A program made the translations under genes and the position numbers. The notes under the pieces were generated by a model. It worked only from the letters and a program-made list of their open reading frames with translations, did no database searches and was not told the origin of the DNA. Of a DNA stretch of 27,284 nt, positions 20,938 through 27,284 are shown one piece after another; within the stretch, counting starts at the first letter, position 1; each line of letters begins with the position of its first letter. Source of the DNA: Halovivax sp. (GTDB lineage Archaea > Halobacteriota > Halobacteria > Halobacteriales > Natrialbaceae). The stretch covers positions 1 through 27,284 of the forward strand of contig SKPV01000050.1 of the NCBI GenBank assembly GCA_007119345.1, in the 5' to 3' direction.

Positions 20938-21570
20938 TTACTCGGAGCCCATCGACCACTCGATCCGGTAGACCTCCACCGGGAGGTCCGTTCGTTCGGC
21001 TTCGTGGAAGTCGAACCGCCGGTCTACCGGGATCTCGCCGGCGAAGGCGTGCGTCACCTCGCCCCCCTCGTCGGCGGCGAAGGATTCGACGAACGATCGG
21101 CTCCCCTCGTTGTGAACGGTGTAGGAGACGGCCCCGAGGTCGCGGGCGGTCTCGAGAAAGCGTCGATCCGCGTGTCTTCGGCCGCGTTGAGCGCCGAACG
21201 GCGGGTTCGAGATAACCGTCGCGTCAGTGACGCCCAACGGCGGTCTCGAGACGTCCGCGCGGATCCAGTCGACGACGCGTCGACGGAGCACCCGACGCTC
21301 GTTCCGTCGCGCCACGGCGAGCGCGTCTCCGTCTACCTCCACGCCCACCACCCGCTCGGGCTCCGCGACGCTCGCCCCGATCGCCAGCATACCCGTTCCG
21401 GTCCCGAGATCCACGACCGTCCGTTCCTCGAGGTCGCCCTGCAGCCGTGCGAAGTGACAGAGGTGGGCGGCGAGCTCCGGGGACGTGAGATACTGCTCGA
21501 GGTCGACGCTCGGCTCGTCGAAATCTTCGACCGCTTCGAGCGCCCTGGCGAGCGTTCGCCGGGATCCCAT
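20938..21570 (-). CDS. METTL5-like N6-adenine rRNA methyltransferase
   Basis: This is a 210-residue class I SAM-dependent methyltransferase. 'LEQYLTSPELAAHLCHFA' (24-41) is the METTL5-type entry segment. The SAM-binding motif I is 'VVDLGTGTGMLAIGA' (52-66), with acidic 'VGVEVDGDAL' as motif II. The catalytic motif IV is 'ISNPPFGAQRG' (120-130); NPPF is typical of N6-adenine methylation. Eukaryotic METTL5 modifies one adenosine of 18S rRNA; archaeal relatives of this length probably act on 16S rRNA, but I did not verify a target. No insertion or deletion is obvious. It lies on the same strand as the downstream-reading hypothetical gene, 45 bp from its stop. Confidence 0.88.
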   Translation of the reverse strand: MGSRRTLARALEAVEDFDEPSVDLEQYLTSPELAAHLCHFARLQGDLEERTVVDLGTGTGMLAIGASVAEPERVVGVEVDGDALAVARRNERRVLRRRVVDWIRADVSRPPLGVTDATVISNPPFGAQRGRRHADRRFLETARDLGAVSYTVHNEGSRSFVESFAADEGGEVTHAFAGEIPVDRRFDFHEAERTDLPVEVYRIEWSMGSE

Positions 21571-21614
21571 CGGACGGAACTCCGCGTCCCAGGATCCTGA
21601 TGGTTTCGACTCGT

Positions 21615-22013
21615 TCAGGAGGGATCGATCGGGCCGTCGACGTCGAATTCGAGCCCCTCACGTCGCGCTCGTTCAGCACACGCCGAGAGCGCTGGCCGCA
21701 CTTTATCGGGATTGGCGACCGCGTCGCACTCCACCGTCACCGCACCCGCGCCGAGGAACGATGCGGCGCGAACGTACCCGCGGATCCGGTCTGCCTCCTG
21801 CTGGGTGTCGAGCGAACAGTCCTCGTCGAAGCAGGCCGTCACCGTCACTCTCGCCGGAAACAGCCCCTCTCGGTTTAGCTCCCGTTTGAGATCCCGGAGA
21901 TACTCCGGAGCGGTCGATTCGAGCAACTCCGCGTCGAGGGCGACCGGCGACACGTCTTCGGGTCGACAGCGTTCGATCGCGCGCGTCACGTCGGTCGAGG
22001 GCGTGGTGCTCAT
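21615..22013 (-). CDS. Conserved-looking haloarchaeal protein, 132 aa, function unknown
   Basis: I do not recognise a named family. The protein is acidic and soluble, with no membrane helix. The N-terminal half is helical ('DVTRAIERCRPEDVSPVALDAELLESTAPEYLRDLKREL'). The second half alternates strands and helices: 'RVTVTACFDEDCSLDTQQEADRIRGYVRAASFLGAGAVTVECDAV' and 'KVRPALSACAERARREGLEFDV'. Cysteines in 'ACFDEDCS' and 'VECDAV' are notable, but no complete metal site is evident. In-frame ATGs exist at 22037, 22028 and 22013. I chose 22013 because its N-terminus ('MSTTPSTDV') resembles others here. The AT-rich TTTACAAA and ACTATAGT elements (22047-22066) would also suit the ATG at 22028. Confidence 0.75.
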   Translation of the reverse strand: MSTTPSTDVTRAIERCRPEDVSPVALDAELLESTAPEYLRDLKRELNREGLFPARVTVTACFDEDCSLDTQQEADRIRGYVRAASFLGAGAVTVECDAVANPDKVRPALSACAERARREGLEFDVDGPIDPS

Positions 22014-22134
22014 CGATAGCCGATACATGGTCTGCATACAAAAAGCTTTGTAAATGCACTATAGTAATACCTCCGTCCGGTGGTCGGCGACCGTTCGGAG
22101 GGTCTCGCGTACCGCCGGGGCACCGAATCACATA

Positions 22135-22144
22135 GAGTTAAGAT
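22135..22144 (+). promoter_or_regulatory. TATA-like box for the zinc-ribbon gene
   Basis: GAGTTAAGAT is centred about 27 bp before the ATG at 22166. Confidence 0.5.
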
Positions 22145-22165
22145 CATTCGATCGGATGTCTAAAT

Positions 22166-22336
22166 ATGGACGACTGTCCCCGGTGCCAGTCGACGCTCGA
22201 GCGACTCTCGCTCGGCGACGCGAAGACGGTCGCGTGCAACAGGTGCGGGTACGCAGACGTTCCCGTCGAGCACCAGGCCGAGCGGCCCGAGCCCGAGTCC
22301 TGGCGGGAAGCGATCAGCCGATTCTACGACCGGTAA
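22166..22336 (+). CDS. Small zinc-ribbon protein (two CxxC), 56 aa
   Basis: This short gene is easily missed. The 56-residue protein begins 'MDDCPRCQSTLERLSLGDAKTVACNRCGYADVPVEHQ', with C4-x2-C7 and C24-x2-C27, which forms a zinc ribbon. A short acidic tail and a C-terminal helix 'ESWREAISRFYDR' follow. Haloarchaea encode many such small CPxCG-related zinc-finger proteins, some tied to growth or biofilm phenotypes; most lack a known target. The start has a TATA-like box at leaderless spacing, and codon use matches the region. It is divergent from the 132-residue hypothetical (about 150 bp between starts). A role in nucleic-acid binding is inference. Confidence 0.82.
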   Translation: MDDCPRCQSTLERLSLGDAKTVACNRCGYADVPVEHQAERPEPESWREAISRFYDR

Positions 22337-22645
22337 TCGCGTCGTCGGGAGACGTCGCCCCGTTCGGAAACAGCTGTCCCTCTCCTCCGTCGGTAGCGGT
22401 TGGTTTCGCCCGTCCTGCGGATGGAATACCCTCTCGCGGGGCGGACGGGCGGATCGTCGACGGCCACGTGGACCGGTAGTCGTCGTCTCGCGCTCGAACT
22501 CCGGGACGGTCGATCGTCAACGCGGCTCTCGCCGTGCGTAGCGGTCGGTGCGGGTCAGTGCCGACGTCCCGTCTCTTCCGGCCGGCTCGTAGATTCGACG
22601 CGGTGGCTACGCGGCGACACAAACCGGAAAAGACGTACCCGGCGA
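22337..22645. other. Gene-free gap of 309 bp between convergent genes
   Basis: The gap lies between the stops of the zinc-ribbon gene and the actin-like gene. I see no plausible ORF with haloarchaeal acidic composition, no RNA gene, no tandem repeat and no clear terminator. Open frames across it encode basic Arg/Ser-rich sequence, typical of antisense noise. Confidence 0.6.
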
Positions 22646-23671
22646 TTACTCGTTTGCGGCCGGCGCTTCGGCTTGCTCCTCCTCGTACTCGACGTCCTCG
22701 TCGGATCGTGCCGCGACGAGGCCACCGCGAGCGACGCTGTACAGCGGTTCGTCGGCGTGGGAGACGCCGCTGATCGAGAACGGAATGTTCGCGTCCTGGA
22801 GGTGGTCGCGGAAGAGCGCCTCGAAGCCCGTGGGGCTCGAGGTACCGCCGGTGACGACGACGGGCACGTCGAGTCCTTCCTCGACGTCCTCGTCGTCGAC
22901 CTCGCGAACGATGTTCTCGATGACGTAGTCGAGGAGGTTCTCGTAGTAGATCGACAGTGCGCCCTCGACCCCGCCGACGTCGGTGGTGAAGTCGAGTTCG
23001 AAGTCGTCCTCCTTGATGGAGGTGACCTTGTCGACCGGCGTCCCGGTCGCGCGGGCGGCGGACTCGTCGACCCAGTCGCCACCGCGGGCGACGGAGAACT
23101 TCATCACGGGGACCGCGTAGTAGGCGAGACAGACGTTCGTCATGCCGGCGCCGAAGCTGATCCCCAGCCCGGTGAAGTTGTTGTCCGCGAGTTCGCTGTA
23201 GATGACCGACATTCCCTCGTTGATGGGCTCTGCGTCGTAGCCCATGTCGTTGAGGAAGGACTCGATCGTCTTCTGGTGATACAGCGTCGATAGGTCCGAG
23301 TCGATCGGATCCGCGGGCGTCGAGAAGTACAGTTTCTCGTCCGCGTATGCGGGTTCGCCGACCACTTGCTCGATGATGAGCTTCATCATCGGAATCGCGC
23401 TCTTCTCGTCCGAAGAGAGGATCCCGTGTTTCATCGGTCGGCGCGTCTCCTTGTTGAAAATGTTCGCGAAGTTCAGGGCGTCGTCGCCGACGACGTACAC
23501 CTTGTCGTCTTTCCGGATGTGAAGCACTTCGCTTCGCGAGAGCATCTGCTCCGCCATATCGGAGTACTCGATTTCCACGAAGGAGTTGCGCTGCTGGACG
23601 AATACGGTATCGTTACCATCCTGCTGTGCCGACAGGATGTTCATCGTTCCGACGTCTAGGCCTTTGGCCAT
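22646..23671 (-). CDS. Actin-superfamily ATPase, salactin-like
   Basis: This 341-residue protein has the actin-fold nucleotide motifs in order: phosphate-1 'GLDVGTMNILSAQ' (4-16), connect-1-like 'AEPINEGMSVIYSELAD' (147-163), phosphate-2 'GLGISFGAGMTNVCLAYYAVP' (168-188) and the adenosine motif 'PVVVTGGTSSPTGFE' (270-284). This resembles haloarchaeal salactin (a dynamically unstable actin homologue of Halobacterium, recalled as VNG_0153C) more than MreB, ParM or DnaK; the match is by memory. The C-terminus is an acidic tail ('DEDVEYEEEQAEAPAANE'). The promoter has a strong TATA (GATTTATAATC) 27 bp from the ATG, so expression may be high and leaderless. It follows the membrane-protein gene on the same strand by 97 bp and has its own promoter. 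Confidence 0.88.
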   Translation of the reverse strand: MAKGLDVGTMNILSAQQDGNDTVFVQQRNSFVEIEYSDMAEQMLSRSEVLHIRKDDKVYVVGDDALNFANIFNKETRRPMKHGILSSDEKSAIPMMKLIIEQVVGEPAYADEKLYFSTPADPIDSDLSTLYHQKTIESFLNDMGYDAEPINEGMSVIYSELADNNFTGLGISFGAGMTNVCLAYYAVPVMKFSVARGGDWVDESAARATGTPVDKVTSIKEDDFELDFTTDVGGVEGALSIYYENLLDYVIENIVREVDDEDVEEGLDVPVVVTGGTSSPTGFEALFRDHLQDANIPFSISGVSHADEPLYSVARGGLVAARSDEDVEYEEEQAEAPAANE

Positions 23672-23692
23672 GTGTGTGGAACGCGACTGGTT

Positions 23693-23703
23693 GATTATAA
23701 ATC
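23693..23703 (-). promoter_or_regulatory. Strong TATA box for the actin-like gene
   Basis: The minus-strand sequence GATTTATAATC is the best TATA match in the window. Its centre is 27 bp from the ATG at 23671, predicting leaderless transcription inside the AT-rich 97-bp gap after the upstream gene. Confidence 0.75.
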
Positions 23704-23768
23704 TATGTACATTGCTTCTCCATAAAATTGAAACGAATAAAAGGACATTACACCGCGAACGGACCGAC

Positions 23769-24704
23769 TTAATTCCGTTTTACTCGGTCGCGAACGGCGC
23801 CCAGACGGGCCTTGATCCCGGAAACGGCCTGACCGAGGCGCCCACGAACCGCGTCGACACCCGTCTCGTCGGCCGTCGCGAGCTCGTCAGCGCGCTGACG
23901 TTCGCGGAGTTCCTTGAGCTTCGCCGTCTGGTCGTCGACCGTCTTGTTCGACGTCGCCGTTTTCTTCTCGCCGCCCTTCAGTCCCTTGAGACCGGCCACC
24001 TGGTCCTGGACGCCGGTCGATCGAGTCTTCTTCACGCTCACGTTCCCGATGTCCGCGCCGTCGAACTCGTGGTCGGTGAACGTCAGCGTGGTGTTGTCGC
24101 TCTTTTCGACGCCGCCCCAGGAGAGTTCGACCCCCTCCATCGCGGCGTCGATGTCGCCTCTGATCTCCTCGTCCGTGTAGTGCTCCTCCTCTTCTTCCTC
24201 CTCGTCGACCGTCGTCGCCTCCAGGGTCCGCGCCATATCGAGGTAGTGGGCGATGAGCGCCGCGCCGGTCGAAGCGGTGATGCCCGACAGGCCGATGGCG
24301 TACACCGCGACGATCTCGATCGTGTAATCCGCGCCGTAGAGGTTCCAGTTTTCCGGATAGGCGTACACGAACCCGCCCGTGGCGGCGACCGTGATCGCCG
24401 CTCCGGCGACGGAGACGGCGAGAACGCGTCGCTCCGACGGCAACAGGACGACGATCCCGAGCATCACCGAGGGTAGCGAGAGCATGCCGAGGGCGTACGC
24501 CGGCTGCACCCAGCTAAAGTACTCCGCGGATCTCGCTTCCAGGGTGGTGCTCCAGGCGAAGAGTACCAGCGCGATCACCGCGAGGCCGATACCACCTAAG
24601 AACAGACCGAACCCGACGTAGACGTCGCGCTCGCTATCCGGCTCGCCGATGTAGGATCGGTAGAGCTCGAATAATTTTTGATCGGGTAACCGTTCCGTGG
24701 ACAT
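23769..24704 (-). CDS. Four-helix membrane protein with a long charged cytoplasmic tail (CdpA-like?)
   Basis: This 311-residue protein has a short N-terminal segment ('MSTERLPDQKLFELYRSYIGEPDSERDVY') and four membrane helices (about 28-51, 65-88, 94-115 and 129-154). A roughly 155-residue cytoplasmic tail begins with an acidic run ('VDEEEEEEEHYTDEEIRGDIDAAMEGVELSWGGVE'). It continues with 'TLTFTDHEFDGADIG' and ends in a basic, helical segment ('KLKELRERQRADEL', 'GRLGQAVSGIKARLGAVRDRVKRN'). The layout resembles the haloarchaeal divisome protein CdpA (DUF7139 type), an identification I recall but cannot confirm here. A strong Shine-Dalgarno AAAGGAGG precedes the ATG by 5 nt. It is directly upstream of the actin-like gene on the same strand. 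Confidence 0.72.
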   Translation of the reverse strand: MSTERLPDQKLFELYRSYIGEPDSERDVYVGFGLFLGGIGLAVIALVLFAWSTTLEARSAEYFSWVQPAYALGMLSLPSVMLGIVVLLPSERRVLAVSVAGAAITVAATGGFVYAYPENWNLYGADYTIEIVAVYAIGLSGITASTGAALIAHYLDMARTLEATTVDEEEEEEEHYTDEEIRGDIDAAMEGVELSWGGVEKSDNTTLTFTDHEFDGADIGNVSVKKTRSTGVQDQVAGLKGLKGGEKKTATSNKTVDDQTAKLKELRERQRADELATADETGVDAVRGRLGQAVSGIKARLGAVRDRVKRN

Positions 24705-25027
24705 TGCCCCCTCCTTTCGACTCCAGTACCATCACTTTTTGCCCGCTCGAATATCAGTGAACGAACGGACGTCGGACGCGCGTCAGACCGACGGCACGGG
24801 ACCCACCGGACGAGCGGATTCGCCGTACGCCTGGTGAATTCTCGTCGGCTATCCGTTTCGTGATCGGCGGGCAGCCGATCGTCGTTCCGATGGGGGGTTA
24901 GGAGCGCTGTGAGGTGACGGGAATATTGCGGATAGTCCTACGTGGTGCCAATCATCGGCAAATCATTACGAGCACGCGTGAGGACTGTTCTTCTTTCAAG
25001 CCAGGTATTGGAGTGATCTATCGGAAG
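24705..25027. other. Gene-free stretch upstream of the 28-bp repeats
   Basis: Part of a 499-bp gap between divergent genes. 24900-25020 is visibly richer in A and T than its surroundings. The only open frames encode basic, low-quality sequence. The last 25 bp before 25028 look like a decayed repeat unit ('GATCTATCGGAAG' against 'GATCATCGAGAG'). No RNA gene or mobile-element end is recognisable. Confidence 0.5.
24710..24717 (-). promoter_or_regulatory. Strong Shine-Dalgarno before the four-helix membrane protein
   Basis: AAAGGAGG, 5 nt before the ATG at 24704, decides this start. Most genes in the window look leaderless, so a strong Shine-Dalgarno is the exception. Confidence 0.8.
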
Positions 25028-25139
25028 GGCTGGTGGCGAAGTCGATCATCGAGAGGGCTGGTGGCAGAGTCGATCATCGAGGGGGCTGGTGGCGAAGTCG
25101 ATCATCGAGAGGGTTGGTGGCGGCGTCGACCATCGGGAG
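25028..25139. repeat. Four-copy 28-bp tandem repeat carrying a TCGATCATCGA near-palindrome
   Basis: The units are 25028-25055, 25056-25083, 25084-25111 and 25112-25139. Copies 1 and 3 are identical, copy 2 differs at a few positions and copy 4 is more diverged. Each has GGCTGGTGG followed by TCGATCATCGA, whose 5-bp arms are inverted around one base (25042-25052, 25070-25080, 25098-25108; degenerate at 25126-25136). The period of 28 is not a multiple of three. The array ends 34 bp before the TATA box of the LUD operon. Confidence 0.92.
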
Positions 25140-25170
25140 GGCGGATGCCGGCGCCGAACGACGGGCGGAG

Positions 25171-25180
25171 GACGTATAAC
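25171..25180 (+). promoter_or_regulatory. TATA box for the LUD operon
   Basis: GACGTATAAC is centred about 28 bp before the ATG at 25204, so the operon is probably leaderless. The competing GTG at 25195 is too close to the box. Confidence 0.65.
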
Positions 25181-25203
25181 CCGTACGCCCGGTAGTGAGT
25201 GGT

Positions 25204-25713
25204 ATGGAGGGTCAGAACGTGGCCCGGTTCGCCGAATCCCTCGCGTCGGTCGGTGCCAAATGCGAGCGCGTTCGCTCGGCGGAGTTGTCCGGCGCGATCG
25301 CAGATCGGGTCGTCGAGCCGGCCGTCGGCGTGGAGCTCCCGTTCGCCCCGCGCGCGCTGGCGAAGTGTTCGATCGAGACGAACCCATCCCCGCGCGACGT
25401 CGTGGCGGCGGAGACCGGCGTCACGCCCGGCTCGTTCGCCGTCGCCTCGACCGGTTCGGTGGCGCTCCCGTCGAGTCCCGACGCCCTCGAACCGATCGCG
25501 CTGTACCCCGAGCGTCACGTGATCGTCGTCCCCGAGCGCGAGCTCTACGACGACCTCGGGGACGGCCTCGATCGACTGGCCGACGCGTTCGCGACAGGTA
25601 CCGAGAGCGTCGTCTTCGCCACCGGTCCGAGCGCGACCGCGGACATGGGAGGGCTAGTTCGAGGCGCGCACGGGCCGCGCGACGTCCACGTCCTCACGGT
25701 GATCGACGGATGA
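25204..25713 (+). CDS. LUD-domain protein (LutC/LldG-like)
   Basis: The 169-residue protein matches the LutC-type LUD family, part of lactate utilisation or related oxidation systems. Recognisable are 'ETGVTPGSFAVASTGSVALPSSPDALEPIALYPERHVIVVPERELYDDL' (strand-rich core with the STGS turn) and the C-terminal signature 'VVFATGPSATADMGGLVRGAHGPRDVHVLTVIDG', the 'GPSxTADIEG…GVHGPxxL' box of the family. The start at 25204 is supported by a TATA box at leaderless spacing. The TGA stop overlaps the next ATG (ATGA, 25710-25713), so it is coupled to the LutB-like gene. Upstream lies the 28-bp repeat array, which may be regulatory. It lacks any Fe-S motif, as expected for LutC. Confidence 0.9.
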   Translation: MEGQNVARFAESLASVGAKCERVRSAELSGAIADRVVEPAVGVELPFAPRALAKCSIETNPSPRDVVAAETGVTPGSFAVASTGSVALPSSPDALEPIALYPERHVIVVPERELYDDLGDGLDRLADAFATGTESVVFATGPSATADMGGLVRGAHGPRDVHVLTVIDG

Positions 25714-27284
25714 CGGGAGATCGGGGCGACCGCGAACGCCGAGCCCGACACATCCGTCGGGTCATGGACGCAGAGGGCGCCCAGGTGCGATCCGGAGCCG
25801 GACAGAAGAACGCGGAGCGGTACCGTGCAATCGCCGAGTTTCCCGAGTGGGAGGCGCTCAGAGATCGGGCGAGGGAGGTCAAAGTAGACGCGATCGATCG
25901 CTTGCCGTCGTTGATCGAGACCGTCACGGACGCCGTCGAAGCGAACGGCGGGACGGTCTACCTGGCGGACGACGCCGCCGACGCTAACGAATACATCGCC
26001 GACGTGGTCGACGACGTCGACGGCGAGACGGTGGTCAAGAGCAAGTCGATGACCACCGAGGAGATCGATCTGAACGACCACCTGCACGACGTCGGCGCGT
26101 CGGTCTGGGAGACGGACCTGGGTGAGTTCGTCATCCAACTCGCCGAAGAGGACCCCTCGCACATCGTCGGTCCGGCCATGCACAAATCACGCGAGGAGAT
26201 CGCCAGCCTCTTCGAAGACCGGTTCGATCCGGACCGACCGCTCGAGACTCCGGAGGATCTGACTCGGTTCGCCCGCGACGTTCTCGGCGAGCGGATTCTG
26301 GAAGCCGACGTCGGCGTTACCGGCGCGAACTTCGTGCTCTCGGACTCGGGGAGCGTCGTGCTGGTGACGAACGAAGGTAACGCCAGAAAGTGCGCCGTCA
26401 CGCCCGACACCCACGTGGCCGTCGCGGGCGTCGAGAAACTGATCCCCTCGGTGGACGATCTCCAGCCGTTCGCGCGCATCATCGCCCGCGCGGCCACGGG
26501 CCAGCCGATCTCCCGGTATCTCTCCGTGTTGACGCCGCCGACCGCCACGCCGACGATGGATCTCGAGGCCGACGAGTGGGGGTCCGGGGAGCGTTCGTTC
26601 CACCTGGTGTTACTGGACAACGGTCGCTTCGACATGCGGGAGGACGACCAGCTCCGGGAAACGCTGTACTGTATCCGGTGTGGTGCGTGCTCGAACTCCT
26701 GTTCGAATTTTCAACACGTCGGCGGCCACGCGTTCGGCGGGGAGACCTACTCCGGCGGGATCGCGACCGGCTGGGAGGCGGGCGTCCACGGCGAGGAGTC
26801 CGCCGCCGAGTTCAACGACCTCTGTACCGGCTGCACGCGGTGCGTTGCCGCTTGCCCCGTCAAAATCGACGTTCCGTGGATCAACACCGTCGTCCGCGAC
26901 CGCCTCAATCGGAGCGGTGAGCCGGACGCGTTCGACCACCTGGTCGACGGACTCGCGCCCGACGTCGAGGAACCCGGTCTGGCCCTCGACAAGCGGTTGT
27001 TCGGGAACGTCGAGACCCTCGCACGTCTCGGTTCGGCGACGGCACCCGTCTCGAACTGGCTGTCCTCGACTCGGCCGGTCAGGGCCGCCCTCGAGCACAC
27101 GGTCGGTATCGACCGACGTCGGGAGCTCCCGACGTTCGTTCGGGAGACCTTCGTCGATCGGTTCGAGTCGACGGGTGGCCGCGCCACCTCCGAAAGGCGA
27201 GCGCAGAGCGCAAGAGAGGACGGAGGCGGCTCCGGCGCTTCGGAGGAACGAGCGAGCGCTCGCGATCAGCAACCGAGCTCGACC
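25710..27284 (+). CDS. LUD-domain iron-sulfur protein (LutB/LldF-like), 3' end beyond window
   Basis: 525 codons are open to the last base, with no stop, so the gene is partial. Residues 60-285 form the LUD domain, including 'SKSMTTEEIDLNDHL' and 'VGVTGANFVLSDSGSVVLVTNEGNAR'. Two 4Fe-4S cysteine sets follow: C321-x2-C324-x2-C327-x3-C331 and C372-x2-C375-x2-C378-x3-C382. This is the LutB pattern for electron transfer from lactate oxidation. After about 480 ('RELPTFVRETFVDRF') comes a low-complexity Ser/Arg/Glu linker (488-525). LutB proteins usually end near 470-480, so a further domain, perhaps the CCG-type LutA domain, probably lies beyond the window (inference). The ATG overlaps the LutC-like stop. 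Confidence 0.92.
   Translation, partial: MTGDRGDRERRARHIRRVMDAEGAQVRSGAGQKNAERYRAIAEFPEWEALRDRAREVKVDAIDRLPSLIETVTDAVEANGGTVYLADDAADANEYIADVVDDVDGETVVKSKSMTTEEIDLNDHLHDVGASVWETDLGEFVIQLAEEDPSHIVGPAMHKSREEIASLFEDRFDPDRPLETPEDLTRFARDVLGERILEADVGVTGANFVLSDSGSVVLVTNEGNARKCAVTPDTHVAVAGVEKLIPSVDDLQPFARIIARAATGQPISRYLSVLTPPTATPTMDLEADEWGSGERSFHLVLLDNGRFDMREDDQLRETLYCIRCGACSNSCSNFQHVGGHAFGGETYSGGIATGWEAGVHGEESAAEFNDLCTGCTRCVAACPVKIDVPWINTVVRDRLNRSGEPDAFDHLVDGLAPDVEEPGLALDKRLFGNVETLARLGSATAPVSNWLSSTRPVRAALEHTVGIDRRRELPTFVRETFVDRFESTGGRATSERRAQSAREDGGGSGASEERASARDQQPSST

Noticed and set aside
24914..25195. A 93-residue protein across the repeat array
   Set aside because: Basic, low-complexity content, a period of 28 bp that breaks the frame between units, and overlap with the LUD promoter.

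Overview
The window is a high-GC stretch of chromosome from a haloarchaeon (class Halobacteria). The evidence is the acidic proteins, the archaeal markers (transcription factor B, RNA polymerase subunit L, archaeal-type GatC/GatA), and many genes whose start codon lies about 25-28 bp from a TATA-like box, which predicts leaderless mRNAs. Several small proteins look haloarchaea-specific. I cannot assign a genus. There are no rRNA or tRNA genes, no insertion sequence and no CRISPR that I can support. The region reads as housekeeping chromosome rather than an island.

Layout. 1-255: the 5' end of a transcription factor B gene, divergent from gatC-gatA (443-1993). 2167-4091: a hypothetical protein, a small winged-helix regulator preceded by a 16-codon upstream ORF, and a TANGO2/NRDE protein whose promoter abuts a 29-bp tandem repeat. 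4092-8558: menB-menA-menC-menE on the minus strand, with 4-nt overlaps at the last two junctions. 8688-12363: a Tat-exported CHRD protein, an atypical MTA/SAH-deaminase-like amidohydrolase and a membrane-anchored J-domain protein. 12428-15567: menF-menD, also 4-nt overlapping. The window therefore encodes MenF, D, C, E, B and A of menaquinone synthesis; MenH, the DHNA-CoA thioesterase and the final methyltransferase are not here.

15600-19166: a compact SUOX-type molybdopterin oxidoreductase, a two-helix membrane protein, a ribbon-helix-helix regulator, a 57-residue membrane protein, hisF (behind a 27-bp tandem repeat) and rpoL. 19167-22336: a rhomboid protease with a large C-terminal domain, a METTL5-like methyltransferase, a conserved-looking hypothetical and a 56-residue zinc-ribbon protein. 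22646-24704: an actin-superfamily ATPase resembling haloarchaeal salactin, next to a four-helix membrane protein with a long charged tail. 25204-27284: a LUD-family operon (LutC-like, then LutB-like cut by the window end), preceded by four 28-bp repeats that each carry a near-palindrome.

Most worth a second look: the actin homologue and its membrane neighbour; the recurrence of four-copy 27-29 bp tandem repeats, three of them beside promoters; the palindrome array before the LUD operon; the upstream ORF coupled to the winged-helix regulator; and the Lys-to-Thr change at the usual catalytic lysine of MenE.
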